Source: Flavobacteriaceae bacterium (lineage in GTDB: Bacteria; Bacteroidota; Bacteroidia; Flavobacteriales; Flavobacteriaceae). Taken from it: a DNA stretch of 13,365 nt. Positions 1 to 6,943 of the stretch are shown here, piece by piece; position 1 is the stretch's first letter, and each line of letters opens with the position of its first letter. Below the pieces are notes generated by a model. The model saw only the letters and a program-made list of their open reading frames with translations, was not told the origin of the DNA and did no database searches. A program made the position numbers and the translations under genes. Location: positions 1-13,365 of the forward strand of contig JALRDC010000052.1 in assembly GCA_023262245.1 (NCBI GenBank). Reading direction: 5' to 3'.

Positions 1-94
1 ATCCTGCTAGACTTATTTTTTTGGGATCATTAGTAATGCCTTTACCTCCTAGAAGGGTAACTACCTCTGTTTCCCCTTGAGAAATTACTTCCTA
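1..94 (-). pseudogene. ccsA: Continuation of the ccsA reading frame beyond the premature TAG (partial at window edge)
   Basis: Directly after the TAG at 94-92 the same frame stays open to the window edge and reads EVISQGETEVVTLLGG, then KGITNDPKKISLAG. The LLGGKG-TNDP stretch is what I expect in the periplasmic domain of flavobacterial CcsA/ResB proteins right after the RGTFDIVKA segment seen before the stop. No insertion or deletion is needed to join the two parts: only one codon is wrong. There is no ATG in this stretch to restart translation. The rest of the gene, including the CcsA heme-handling domain with its WWD motif, would lie to the left of the window. Confidence 0.7.
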
Positions 95-1015
95 TCGCAA
101 AGCATTTTGGATAGACTCGCCCTGGGTATCGGCTTTTACAATATCAAACGTTCCTCTTAAGGCAGGTTCAGGAATCACAAATTGAAAATCAGGAAGCGTG
201 TAAAGTGAACGTAATTGTAAAGGGCTTTCTATATCCGCTTCTAATTCTCCTTGATATTGATCTGCCATTCGCATAAACTGACCTGAAAAAGGAGATCTAA
301 TAGTGTAAAGTCCGTCTTTAAGAGTGATGTTAATGGCACCTTCTTGAGGTCTGTTCAGTGTAAATAAAATGTTGTGAATATTGGCTATGTCCCCTTCTTT
401 AAGATAGTGATCGTGACGATTGCCATCTCCAGCTTCTACAATTTTAAGATAGCGTGAACCCTTATCATCTAAAACCAAACCCTCTGTAGCATTTTCTAAA
501 AAATCAACATAGTTAATCTTAAACTCTTGTCCGTTGAAGTCATTCTTCCAACTAAAGTCATTTTTAACATGCTCTGAAAGCAAGAGGTCGTCCTCAAGTT
601 TTTTTCGTCTAGGCTGTCCATCAATTTCTCCATCTACATAAACCGTCAAATAGGTCTTGTCGGTAAGCATTTTATTTTCGGTCATTCCCTCTCGAATAGG
701 CATGACGCCTTCATAGCCTATGTATCTAGTAATAAAAGCTCCTAGAAGAATGAGTAAAAAAGACAAATGCAGCATAAGAACTGCCCATTTTTCTCTTCGA
801 AGTAAACGGTATTTAAAGATGTTTCCAATAAAATTGATCGCCATAAAAACCATCAAGAGTTCAAACCACCAGGCGTTATAGATCCAAATTTTAGCGGTAT
901 CGGTGCTATACCAACTTTCAATAAAAGTTCCAAAGGCCATAGCCGTAGGATAAAGAATAAAAAGTACGGCTGTAAGTCGTGTAGAAAACAAGACTTTACT
1001 TAGTTGGTCTTTCAT
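92..1015 (-). CDS. ccsA: Cytochrome c biogenesis protein, ResB-like N-terminal part, ended by an in-frame TAG
   Basis: This is the N-terminal part of the fused ResB/CcsA (CcsBA) protein that carries heme across the membrane and attaches it to c-type cytochromes. The ATG at 1015 is chosen over a TTG one codon upstream; it gives 307 residues. Three membrane helices are visible at about residues 13-33, 46-66 and 76-98, with a histidine (H83) in the third, a position where ResB proteins carry a heme-related His. They are followed by the motif YIGYEGVMPIREG and a long periplasmic domain. Flavobacterial members of this family, as I recall them, are around 1000 residues with a CcsA domain at the C-terminus, so this product is far too short. 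The reading frame continues past the TAG at 94-92 with family-like sequence (see 1-91). The gene is therefore either inactivated by a point change or affected by a base error. The family assignment is strong; functionality is uncertain. Confidence 0.85.
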   Translation of the reverse strand: MKDQLSKVLFSTRLTAVLFILYPTAMAFGTFIESWYSTDTAKIWIYNAWWFELLMVFMAINFIGNIFKYRLLRREKWAVLMLHLSFLLILLGAFITRYIGYEGVMPIREGMTENKMLTDKTYLTVYVDGEIDGQPRRKKLEDDLLLSEHVKNDFSWKNDFNGQEFKINYVDFLENATEGLVLDDKGSRYLKIVEAGDGNRHDHYLKEGDIANIHNILFTLNRPQEGAINITLKDGLYTIRSPFSGQFMRMADQYQGELEADIESPLQLRSLYTLPDFQFVIPEPALRGTFDIVKADTQGESIQNALR

Positions 1016-1039
1016 CAATTACATCATCTTTTCAGACTA

Positions 1040-1047
1040 CAAATATA
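1040..1047 (-). promoter_or_regulatory. Putative -7 promoter element for the cytochrome c biogenesis gene
   Basis: Read on the minus strand this is TATATTTG, a full match to the Bacteroidota -7 consensus TAnnTTTG. It lies 24 bases upstream of the ATG at 1015, giving a plausible leader of about 20 bases. No convincing -33 TTTG/TTG at the usual spacing was found, so the call rests on the -7 match and its position. Confidence 0.45.
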
Positions 1048-1082
1048 CGTTATGTCAAAGAAATTCTTTGGTCATTCAAGTT

Positions 1083-1367
1083 TTAAAAAAATAAATTTAA
1101 TGAAAGTAGGGATACTTCTAATAGAAGGCCAATAACAAAAAATAAAAATGAAATTTTTCTTGGCATTTGCGCTAATACGGTAGCCAAATAGGTCATTGCT
1201 CCAACAACGCATAAGAAAAGTTGAAAGAAATTTAGAAGTGACATCCCCTTCAAAGTCAGATAATAGGTCACCAAAGACCCCAAACAGGCAACTATAATAA
1301 TAAAAGCAGGGATGAGTTGATAGTAATTTTTTACGTAGAATTGTTGAAAATTGTAGTACAAGGACAT
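1083..1367 (-). CDS. Small three-helix inner-membrane protein of unknown function
   Basis: The gene encodes 94 residues starting MSLYYNFQQFYVKNYY. Three hydrophobic segments follow: IIIVACLGSLVTYYL (about 22-38), LLNFFQLFLCVVGAMTYLATVL (about 43-66) and FLFFVIGLLLEVSLLSLNLFF (about 74-94), the last ending exactly at the C-terminus. The ATG at 1367 is preferred because the 19-residue upstream extension to 1424 lacks ATG or GTG at its end and would be translated from an AT-rich inverted repeat at 1382-1402. The gene lies 67 bases upstream of the ccsA start on the same strand, but ccsA has its own promoter-like element, so co-transcription is uncertain. I do not recognise a named family. Hydrophobicity and the clean frame support a real gene. 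Confidence 0.6.
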   Translation of the reverse strand: MSLYYNFQQFYVKNYYQLIPAFIIIVACLGSLVTYYLTLKGMSLLNFFQLFLCVVGAMTYLATVLAQMPRKISFLFFVIGLLLEVSLLSLNLFF

Positions 1368-1381
1368 GATATAGATTTGGA

Positions 1382-1402
1382 GTTTAAACTTATAGTTTAA
1401 AC
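1382..1402. repeat. Perfect 9-bp inverted repeat, 3-base spacer (GTTTAAAC twice)
   Basis: GTTTAAACT at 1382-1390, TAT, then AGTTTAAAC at 1394-1402. Each arm contains the self-palindrome GTTTAAAC, so the site is both an inverted repeat and a direct repeat. It sits 15 bases upstream of the ATG at 1367, where it could be an operator or, in the transcript, a hairpin masking the start. It is AT-only apart from its G/C ends, so chance cannot be excluded. Confidence 0.4.
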
Positions 1403-1552
1403 GGGTTGTTGTAAAAATAATCAATCCTTTTTATTTGACCTATTGATAAAATGACATTAACAATTATGAATTTTGATTTTCAATCTTGTTTAAAATGATT
1501 TTTGAATTAAAATCCCTTTCAATTTATCAATTTTCAACTCATTGAGGTTTTG

Positions 1553-1560
1553 TATTTTTG
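1553..1560 (+). promoter_or_regulatory. Putative -7 promoter element of the seven-gene cluster
   Basis: TATTTTTG matches the Bacteroidota -7 consensus TAnnTTTG. It ends 8 bases before the ATG at 1568, so a transcript starting 5-7 bases downstream would be nearly leaderless. No clear -33 element is seen 17-23 bases upstream, only T-rich sequence at 1531-1534. It is the best promoter candidate for the run of genes beginning at 1568. Confidence 0.4.
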
Positions 1561-1567
1561 GAAGGCA

Positions 1568-2308
1568 ATGAAAATTACACTAATTGGAGGCGGAAAACTA
1601 GGTAAGCAATTCTACAGAAAATTGGTAGATATAGAGGAAATCGAATTGGTTCAATGGATGGTCCGTTCCTCAAAAACAAATCTAACTTCTGAAGGCGTTC
1701 CGGTTGTTGACCAAATGAAAGAGCTTATGCACTCCGATCTTTATCTTATAGCTGTTCCAGATAAAGCGATTGATTCAATTGCTGAAGCACTCCCTATCGA
1801 AGCTTTTGTAGCTCATTGCTCAGGAGGAGTTTCCTTAGATGTACTCAAACAAAAACGAGGAGGAGTTTTTTATCCCCTGCAAAGCTTTAGTGAAGGGAGG
1901 ATCATTGATTTTTCCACTGTGACTTTCGTATTGGAAGCAAAACAAGTCAAAGATTTGACTTTGTTACAGCAACTCGCCAACTATTTTGGTGCTCATCATA
2001 TAACAATAGACTCCAAACAGAGAGCACAACTTCACCTAGCAGCAGTGATAGTGAATAATTTTACAAATCATCTCTTTACCGAAGCAGCAGCTCTCTGTGA
2101 ACAAAATGACTTATCTTTTGATCTATTAAAACCTTTAATTCAAGAAACTGTAAATAAGTTAGAAGCACTCAGTCCAAAAGCTGCCCAAACAGGGCCTGCC
2201 GTTAGGAACGATCAAGAAACGATCACAAAACACCTCAAATCCATAAAGAACCCAAAACTCAAAGAAATTTATCAAGTAGTAACTTCAGCGATACAACAAC
2301 AATCATGA
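1568..2308 (+). CDS. Rossmann-like and DUF2520 domain-containing protein
   Basis: The protein has 246 residues. It starts MKITLIGGGKLGKQ, a dinucleotide-binding beta-alpha-beta fold (GGGKLG at 7-12) like that of F420/NADP-dependent oxidoreductases and ProC-like enzymes. The central part contains LIAVPDKAI and VAHCSGGVSLDVL, typical of the second half of the Rossmann domain. The C-terminal half is the helical DUF2520 domain, with QLHLAAVIVNNFTNHLF and a GPAVRND segment. The ATG at 1568 is chosen because it begins immediately before the first strand of the nucleotide fold; an upstream TTG at 1550 would fall within the -7-like element. The substrate and reaction of the family are not established. 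The stop overlaps the next gene by four bases (ATGA), so translation is probably coupled. The family call is firm. Confidence 0.9.
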   Translation: MKITLIGGGKLGKQFYRKLVDIEEIELVQWMVRSSKTNLTSEGVPVVDQMKELMHSDLYLIAVPDKAIDSIAEALPIEAFVAHCSGGVSLDVLKQKRGGVFYPLQSFSEGRIIDFSTVTFVLEAKQVKDLTLLQQLANYFGAHHITIDSKQRAQLHLAAVIVNNFTNHLFTEAAALCEQNDLSFDLLKPLIQETVNKLEALSPKAAQTGPAVRNDQETITKHLKSIKNPKLKEIYQVVTSAIQQQS

Positions 2309-2835
2309 CCAATACTAATTACAAAGCTATATTACCTCAAATCAAGACCTTTATTTTTGACGTAGATGGGGTATTAACCGATGGAAAAGTTCTCGTAACC
2401 ACCCAAGGTGAAATGTACCGGGCTGTAGACACTAAAGATGGCTACGCCATAAAATGTGCGCTCATGCAAGGATACAAAGTTGTAATCATTTCGGGGGGAA
2501 CCAACGAAGGCATTCGCGAGCGTTTTAAAGCCTTGGGGATTTACGACATCTATCTAGGTGCCCATCATAAAATGGATGCTTATCAAGATTTATTGGACAA
2601 TTATGCTATTAATCCACAAGAAATCCTTTATGTTGGCGATGACATTCCGGACATTCCTGTAATGGAAAAAGTAGGACTGAGCTGTTGCCCAGCCGATGCA
2701 GTTTCTGATGTTAAAGCCTTGGTGGATTATGTCTCTCATAAAAAAGGAGGTCAGGGATGCGTAAGAGAAATCATTGAGCAAGTCCTTAGAGTACAAGGAA
2801 AGTGGAATATGGGATTGGGTTCAGCTAAGGATTAA
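2305..2835 (+). CDS. kdsC: HAD-family phosphatase, KdsC (3-deoxy-D-manno-octulosonate 8-phosphate phosphatase) type
   Basis: The 176-residue length is that of the capless, tetrameric KdsC/YrbI subgroup of the HAD superfamily. Motif I is FIFDVDGVLTDG (D19 nucleophile, D21 acid/base), motif II is IISGG (S63), motif III is around K89 in GAHHKM, and motif IV is GDDIPD (D112, D113). The C-terminal KKGGQGCVREIIEQVL is typical of KdsC. The family removes the phosphate from KDO-8-phosphate in the cytoplasm, supplying KDO for lipid A core synthesis. No other KDO gene lies nearby, and related Bacteroidota proteins may act on KDN-type sugars, so the exact substrate is inferred. The start ATG lies within the ATGA overlap with the preceding gene, and four bases separate its stop from the next start. 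Confidence 0.85.
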   Translation: MTNTNYKAILPQIKTFIFDVDGVLTDGKVLVTTQGEMYRAVDTKDGYAIKCALMQGYKVVIISGGTNEGIRERFKALGIYDIYLGAHHKMDAYQDLLDNYAINPQEILYVGDDIPDIPVMEKVGLSCCPADAVSDVKALVDYVSHKKGGQGCVREIIEQVLRVQGKWNMGLGSAKD

Positions 2836-2839
2836 AAAT

Positions 2840-3424
2840 ATGGACGCCTCACAATTTGAAATTATTTTAGCCTCAGGCTCCCCTAGGAGACAGGAATTTT
2901 TTAGGGCTATGGAAATTTCATTTCAAGTCAAAGTAATTCCTGTAAAAGAAGATTACCCTCCCGAGCTTAATGGCATTCAAATTGCCCAGCACATTGTTCG
3001 TCAAAAAGCAGTACCCTTTTTAAACGACATTTCTGAGAATCAATTGATCATCACCGCAGACACTGTGGTGTGGCATGATAAAAAAGCTTTAGGAAAACCT
3101 CAAAATCCGGAAGAAGCTAAAAAAATGCTGCATTCCCTTTCAGCTTCTACTCATGATGTTATCACCGCAGTTGGTTTTTTACAAAAAGAAAAATGGGAAA
3201 GTCTCTACGAAGTTTCTAAAGTTTCCTTTGCTCCACTCCCCGATGATGAAATCGAAGCCTATATACGATCTGGTTCTCCAATGGACAAAGCAGGTGCCTA
3301 TGGCATTCAAGATGACTTTGGCATCCGCAATGTAACCTTTATCGAAGGAAGTTATTCTAATATTATTGGACTCCCGGTGCCCCAAGTCTTGAAAAAAATC
3401 AAAGAAATTACAGTTAAAAATTAG
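2840..3424 (+). CDS. maf: Maf family nucleoside triphosphate pyrophosphatase
   Basis: The protein has 194 residues, the usual length for Maf. It hydrolyses non-canonical or excess nucleoside triphosphates to monophosphate and pyrophosphate. Signature elements run in order: LASGSPRRQEFF (10-21), RQKA (54-57), ITADTVV with catalytic D74, LGKP (84-87), STHDVITAV (103-111), DKAGAYGIQ (149-157) and NIIGLPV (174-180). The SPRR form in the first motif is that of the YhdE/dTTP-UTP type rather than the YceF type, so dTTP/UTP pyrophosphatase activity is the best guess. The ATG at 2840 places the LASGSPRR strand about ten residues from the N-terminus, as expected, and lies just after the kdsC stop; a longer start inside kdsC is rejected. 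Confidence 0.92.
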   Translation: MDASQFEIILASGSPRRQEFFRAMEISFQVKVIPVKEDYPPELNGIQIAQHIVRQKAVPFLNDISENQLIITADTVVWHDKKALGKPQNPEEAKKMLHSLSASTHDVITAVGFLQKEKWESLYEVSKVSFAPLPDDEIEAYIRSGSPMDKAGAYGIQDDFGIRNVTFIEGSYSNIIGLPVPQVLKKIKEITVKN

Positions 3425-3494
3425 TCGTTTTTCTAAAATCCCAATATCTTGAAGGACAAAACAAATATACCAACAGTATATCAATGCTTTTGAG

Positions 3495-4397
3495 ATGGTT
3501 TTATCACTTAATAATGTCGCTGTGAAAAAAATTACCCATATTCTTTTTGTCTTCACTTTAGGATGTAGCAATACTTCCGATTTGCCTGCATCCTCAAAAG
3601 CAATTCCGCTTTCACAAGATTTTAAAAATTATTGGTTTGACGGAACGGCAGAAATTAGTAGCTATACCCTTAATCAATATCGCTATGGAGCTCCAAGAGA
3701 AGGAAGTGCAGTTTTAATCTATGTTACCGAGGACTTTCTAAAGGACGCACAAGTAAAAGCAAATGTAAAATCAGAAGCTTCTCAAATGGTTTTAAAATTA
3801 AATCGTACAAAAAACTTCCTAACAGGTATCTATCCTTACACTATCATGACCAGTGTTTTTTCACGTTTAGGACAAAGCAGACCTTTCGTAAAAACAACCA
3901 CTTCTATTCAGGAATGGTGTGGTCAAGCTTATCTTCAGCTCAACAGAAGAAAGGGATTGGATATAATAAGTCATTCGTATTTTGAAGATGAAGCCGACCA
4001 AGAGCTTCATCTAAAAGAGGCTCTTTCAGAAGAAGAACTCTGGGTTTGGATCCGAACGCAACCCGAACTTCTCCCCCTTGGAACTTTTGAATTACTCCCT
4101 TCTTTTGAATTTTTACGACTTAAGCATCAACCCATAAAATTGTACTCAGCTACAACGTCACTAGAACAAAATCAAGCTAATAATGTGTATCAAATAACCT
4201 ATCCTGAGTTAAACAGAAAAGTATCCATTTCCTATGAAAACACTTCTCCCTACAAAATTTTAGGCTGGGAAGAACAAGATCTAAAAAACCCTGAACAGGT
4301 CACCCGAGCCAAAATCAATAAAACGGTAAAACTTTCCTATTGGAAATTAAATAGACTCGGTGACGAACGTTTTAGGGATTCTTTAGGATTAAATTAA
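3495..4397 (+). CDS. Lipoprotein of the flavobacterial 'septum formation inhibitor Maf' annotation group (not a Maf enzyme)
   Basis: The gene encodes 300 residues from the ATG at 3495, or 291 from a GTG at 3522 that would give MKKITHILFVFTLGC, a compact lipoprotein signal. The lipobox is TLGC, with Cys24 from the ATG. The mature part has DFKNYWFDGTAEISSY, RYGAPREGSAVLIYVTEDF, LNRTKNFLTGIYPYTIM, IQEWCGQAYLQLN and ISHSYFEDEADQ, which I recognise as a conserved flavobacterial family usually carried next to maf. Databases often call it septum formation inhibitor Maf, apparently through its neighbour, since it has none of the Maf motifs. Its function is unknown; it is probably anchored in the outer membrane facing the periplasm. 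It follows maf by 70 bases and precedes the deacetylase by 6 bases. A short frame starting at ATG 3484 ends in a TGA that overlaps the GTG, so the start is uncertain. Confidence 0.8.
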   Translation: MVLSLNNVAVKKITHILFVFTLGCSNTSDLPASSKAIPLSQDFKNYWFDGTAEISSYTLNQYRYGAPREGSAVLIYVTEDFLKDAQVKANVKSEASQMVLKLNRTKNFLTGIYPYTIMTSVFSRLGQSRPFVKTTTSIQEWCGQAYLQLNRRKGLDIISHSYFEDEADQELHLKEALSEEELWVWIRTQPELLPLGTFELLPSFEFLRLKHQPIKLYSATTSLEQNQANNVYQITYPELNRKVSISYENTSPYKILGWEEQDLKNPEQVTRAKINKTVKLSYWKLNRLGDERFRDSLGLN

Positions 4398-4403
4398 TAC
4401 GAT

Positions 4404-6860
4404 ATGAGAAAGGTTTATGTTTTTACATTCCTCTTTTTTGTTCAAAACCTCTTTGGTCAAGATGGAGCGAGCATTTACAAAGAAATTAAAAAGCTCAACA
4501 CCTTAGCTTCTGTGCTGTATGTTGCTGCACATCCGGATGATGAAAACACACGACTGATTTCGCTCTTCTCGAATCATTATAATGCACGTACTGCCTATCT
4601 ATCAATGACAAGAGGAGACGGAGGGCAAAACCTCATTGGAACTGACCTGCGAGAGAGTTTGGGTTTGATTAGAACTCAAGAACTCTTAGAAGCAAGAAAG
4701 ATTGACGGTGGACAACAGTATTTTACTACCGCTAATGACTTTGGTTTTTCAAAACATCCTGATGAAACACTTCGCCTCTGGAACAAAAATGACATTTTAG
4801 GACAAGTCGTTTTTCGCATTCGCAAATTTAGGCCAGACCTCATCATCCACAGGTTTAATCACAAAACACCAGGAACAACCCACGGACATCATACCAGCTC
4901 TGCAATGCTAAGTGAACAAGCATTTCATTTGTCTAATAACCCAAACGCCTTTCCAGAACAATTAGATCGAGTGAAGCTTTGGCAAGCCGAAAGACAATTT
5001 TACAACACCTCATGGTGGGCATATGGTGGAAGAGAACAGTTTAAAAATGCGGATAAAAGCAATATGATTCCCATAGAAAGTAATCCCACGGACATGCTTT
5101 TAGGGAGAACAAACGAAGAAGTAGCAGCAAAAAGCAGAAGCCAACATAAATCCCAAGGCTTTGGAAGTGCCCCGAATCTAGGAACTCAAACAGAGTACCT
5201 TGAATGGATTAATGGGAGTAAACCCACTCAGTCCGATCCCTTCCAGGGAATTGATACAAGCTGGAATCGTGTAAAAGGTGGAAAAAAAATTAAAATGATC
5301 GTAGATCAAATCATCAGCGACTTTAACTTAGAACATCCTTACAAAAGTGTCATTGCACTGACAAAACTTTACAAAGAAATTGGAACACTAGATGACCTTC
5401 ACTGGAAAACTATAAAACAAAAAGAAGTAATAAATCTTATTAAAAGTTGTTTAGGGCTTCGCATACAATTCAACACCAATAGCGAAGTGGGGGTTGCACA
5501 ATCAAGCTTAGCTGTTCAACTCAAATTTTTTAATCCCAGCTCTATTCCCTTGCTTCTTGAAAAAATAGAAGGTGTTGTAAATTTAGAGGTGAATGAACCG
5601 TTAAATGAAAATCAACTTTGGGAACAAAAAATGAACCTCCTTTTAAAAGATGAAATAACCACACCCTATTGGCTTTTAAAAGAGGGAGATCTTGGGAATT
5701 ATAAAGTTGAAAACGAAACTCTAAAGGGATTAGCTGAAACACCCAACCCTTTTGAAGTCCGCTTTCATATATCAATTAATGGCATTAAAATCCCTTTTCA
5801 AACCTCTTTAAAATACCGTTATACAGACCGCGTTGCAGGAGAAGTCGTCCAAAATTTTCAACTGCTGCCTAGAGCCACAACAGAGCTTGTTGAAAAAGTG
5901 ATTTTATTTCAAAACCAAGAACCCAAACAACTTAGAGTGAAAGTAAGAGCTCATGGCAGTAATTTTAAAGGGAAAGTGCAATTAAATACACCCAAATCAT
6001 GGAAAGTAAAGCCTGAAGTACAGCAAGTACATATAGAAAAAGCTGGAGCTTCTGAAGAATTTGTCTTTGAGGTTCTTCCCCCTGAAGGGAGTTCTAAGGC
6101 GAGCTTTAGTTCCATTGTCACTGAGGGGGATACAAGTTATCAGATGTATTTAAAAGAAATAGACTATCCCCACATAGAAAAACAATTCTTACTGAGTCCG
6201 AATAAGTCTATTGTATCTAAAATCGACCTAAAAACGTCCGTCACAAAAATAGCCTATATCAATGGTGCGGGAGATAAGGTTGTGGAAAGTCTAGCAAACG
6301 TAGGAATCAAAGCCACAACATTTGATGCAGAAATGTTTCGTTTGGAAGACTTACTCCCTTTCCCTACTGTAATTGTTGGAATACGAGCCTTTAATGTTCA
6401 CAAAGCGCTAGCTTATAAAAATCAAATTCTTTGGGATTATGTTGATCAAGGAGGAACCCTTATTGTCCAATACAATACCAGTCGCGGATTAGACAGCACT
6501 ATACTCGCGCCCTACCCGCTTTCTCTTTCTAGAGATCGTGTCTCAGATGAAAATGCTCAGGTTCGTATTTTAAAGAAAGACCACCCCTTATTACATCACC
6601 CAAACCACATTCAACCTTCTGATTTTGATGGCTGGGTTCAAGAACGGGGACTTTATTTTGCCAACCGTTGGGATACTCGTTACGAAGCGTTATTTTCTAT
6701 GAATGATAAGGGTGAAACTGCCAAATTGGGAAGCCTCCTTGTAACGGATTACGGAAAAGGCAAGTTTATTTTTACTGGCTTGAGTTTCTTTCGTGAACTC
6801 CCTGCAGGAGTTCCTGGAGCCTATCGTTTGTTTGCAAACCTTATCTCCTACGGAAAATGA
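4404..6860 (+). CDS. Secreted PIG-L (LmbE-like) family deacetylase with C-terminal amidotransferase-like domain
   Basis: The protein has 818 residues. A signal peptide of about 19 residues (MRKVYVFTFLFFVQNLFGQ) shows it acts outside the cytoplasm. The PIG-L domain spans about residues 35-260: VAAHPDDE (H43, D45, D46, E47) and TTHGHH (H160, H163) give the zinc ligands and catalytic Asp used by this family to hydrolyse N-acetyl groups from amino sugars. A middle region of about 360-600 looks like beta-sandwich domains. The segment from about 610 to the end (KIAYINGAGDKVVESL, VIVGIRAFNV, YVDQGGTLIVQYNTS, KGKFIFTGLSFFRELPAG) resembles a class I glutamine amidotransferase/ThuA-like fold without an obvious catalytic Cys-His pair. 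Small cytoplasmic relatives such as BshB are about 240 residues, so this is a different subgroup. It overlaps the following 28-codon frame by ATGA. The substrate is unknown. Confidence 0.88.
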   Translation: MRKVYVFTFLFFVQNLFGQDGASIYKEIKKLNTLASVLYVAAHPDDENTRLISLFSNHYNARTAYLSMTRGDGGQNLIGTDLRESLGLIRTQELLEARKIDGGQQYFTTANDFGFSKHPDETLRLWNKNDILGQVVFRIRKFRPDLIIHRFNHKTPGTTHGHHTSSAMLSEQAFHLSNNPNAFPEQLDRVKLWQAERQFYNTSWWAYGGREQFKNADKSNMIPIESNPTDMLLGRTNEEVAAKSRSQHKSQGFGSAPNLGTQTEYLEWINGSKPTQSDPFQGIDTSWNRVKGGKKIKMIVDQIISDFNLEHPYKSVIALTKLYKEIGTLDDLHWKTIKQKEVINLIKSCLGLRIQFNTNSEVGVAQSSLAVQLKFFNPSSIPLLLEKIEGVVNLEVNEPLNENQLWEQKMNLLLKDEITTPYWLLKEGDLGNYKVENETLKGLAETPNPFEVRFHISINGIKIPFQTSLKYRYTDRVAGEVVQNFQLLPRATTELVEKVILFQNQEPKQLRVKVRAHGSNFKGKVQLNTPKSWKVKPEVQQVHIEKAGASEEFVFEVLPPEGSSKASFSSIVTEGDTSYQMYLKEIDYPHIEKQFLLSPNKSIVSKIDLKTSVTKIAYINGAGDKVVESLANVGIKATTFDAEMFRLEDLLPFPTVIVGIRAFNVHKALAYKNQILWDYVDQGGTLIVQYNTSRGLDSTILAPYPLSLSRDRVSDENAQVRILKKDHPLLHHPNHIQPSDFDGWVQERGLYFANRWDTRYEALFSMNDKGETAKLGSLLVTDYGKGKFIFTGLSFFRELPAGVPGAYRLFANLISYGK

Positions 6861-6943
6861 AAACTAAGGCATATTTTTTACTGATTGGATTAAACTTATT
6901 TTACTGGTTAGGGTTTTATCTCTTCATGATAATTTTTCAATAA
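6857..6943 (+). CDS. 28-residue single-helix membrane protein, overlapped with both neighbours
   Basis: This frame reads MKTKAYFLLIGL then NLFYWLGFYLFMIIFQ: a short basic N-terminus (two Lys) followed by one hydrophobic helix of about 22 residues. Its ATG overlaps the deacetylase stop as ATGA (6857-6860), and its TAA overlaps the symporter ATG as TAATG (6941-6945), the arrangement expected for translational coupling. Without it there would be an 82-base gap in an otherwise gapless operon. Small membrane partners are known for some sodium/solute symporters (the two-helix DUF4212 and DUF997/YhdT proteins), but this is shorter and I see no clear similarity. It could be a symporter accessory subunit, an unrelated small protein, or a coincidental open frame. 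Function is not assigned. Confidence 0.55.
   Translation: MKTKAYFLLIGLNLFYWLGFYLFMIIFQ

Noticed and set aside
1368..1424. N-terminal extension of the small membrane protein to 1424
   Set aside because: It has no ATG/GTG start and is encoded largely by the AT-rich inverted repeat; the ATG at 1367 gives a sensible protein.
2774..2839. Longer Maf start inside kdsC
   Set aside because: The extra residues are translated from the overlapping kdsC coding sequence, and Maf enzymes begin about ten residues before LASGSPRR.
3462..3469. Minus-strand TATATTTG promoter-like match
   Set aside because: No gene follows on the minus strand; it would point into maf in antisense. A single 8-base match in AT-rich DNA is not enough.
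3179..3571. Antisense frame over maf and the lipoprotein start
   Set aside because: It lies opposite two well-supported genes and its translation shows no domain or coding character of its own.
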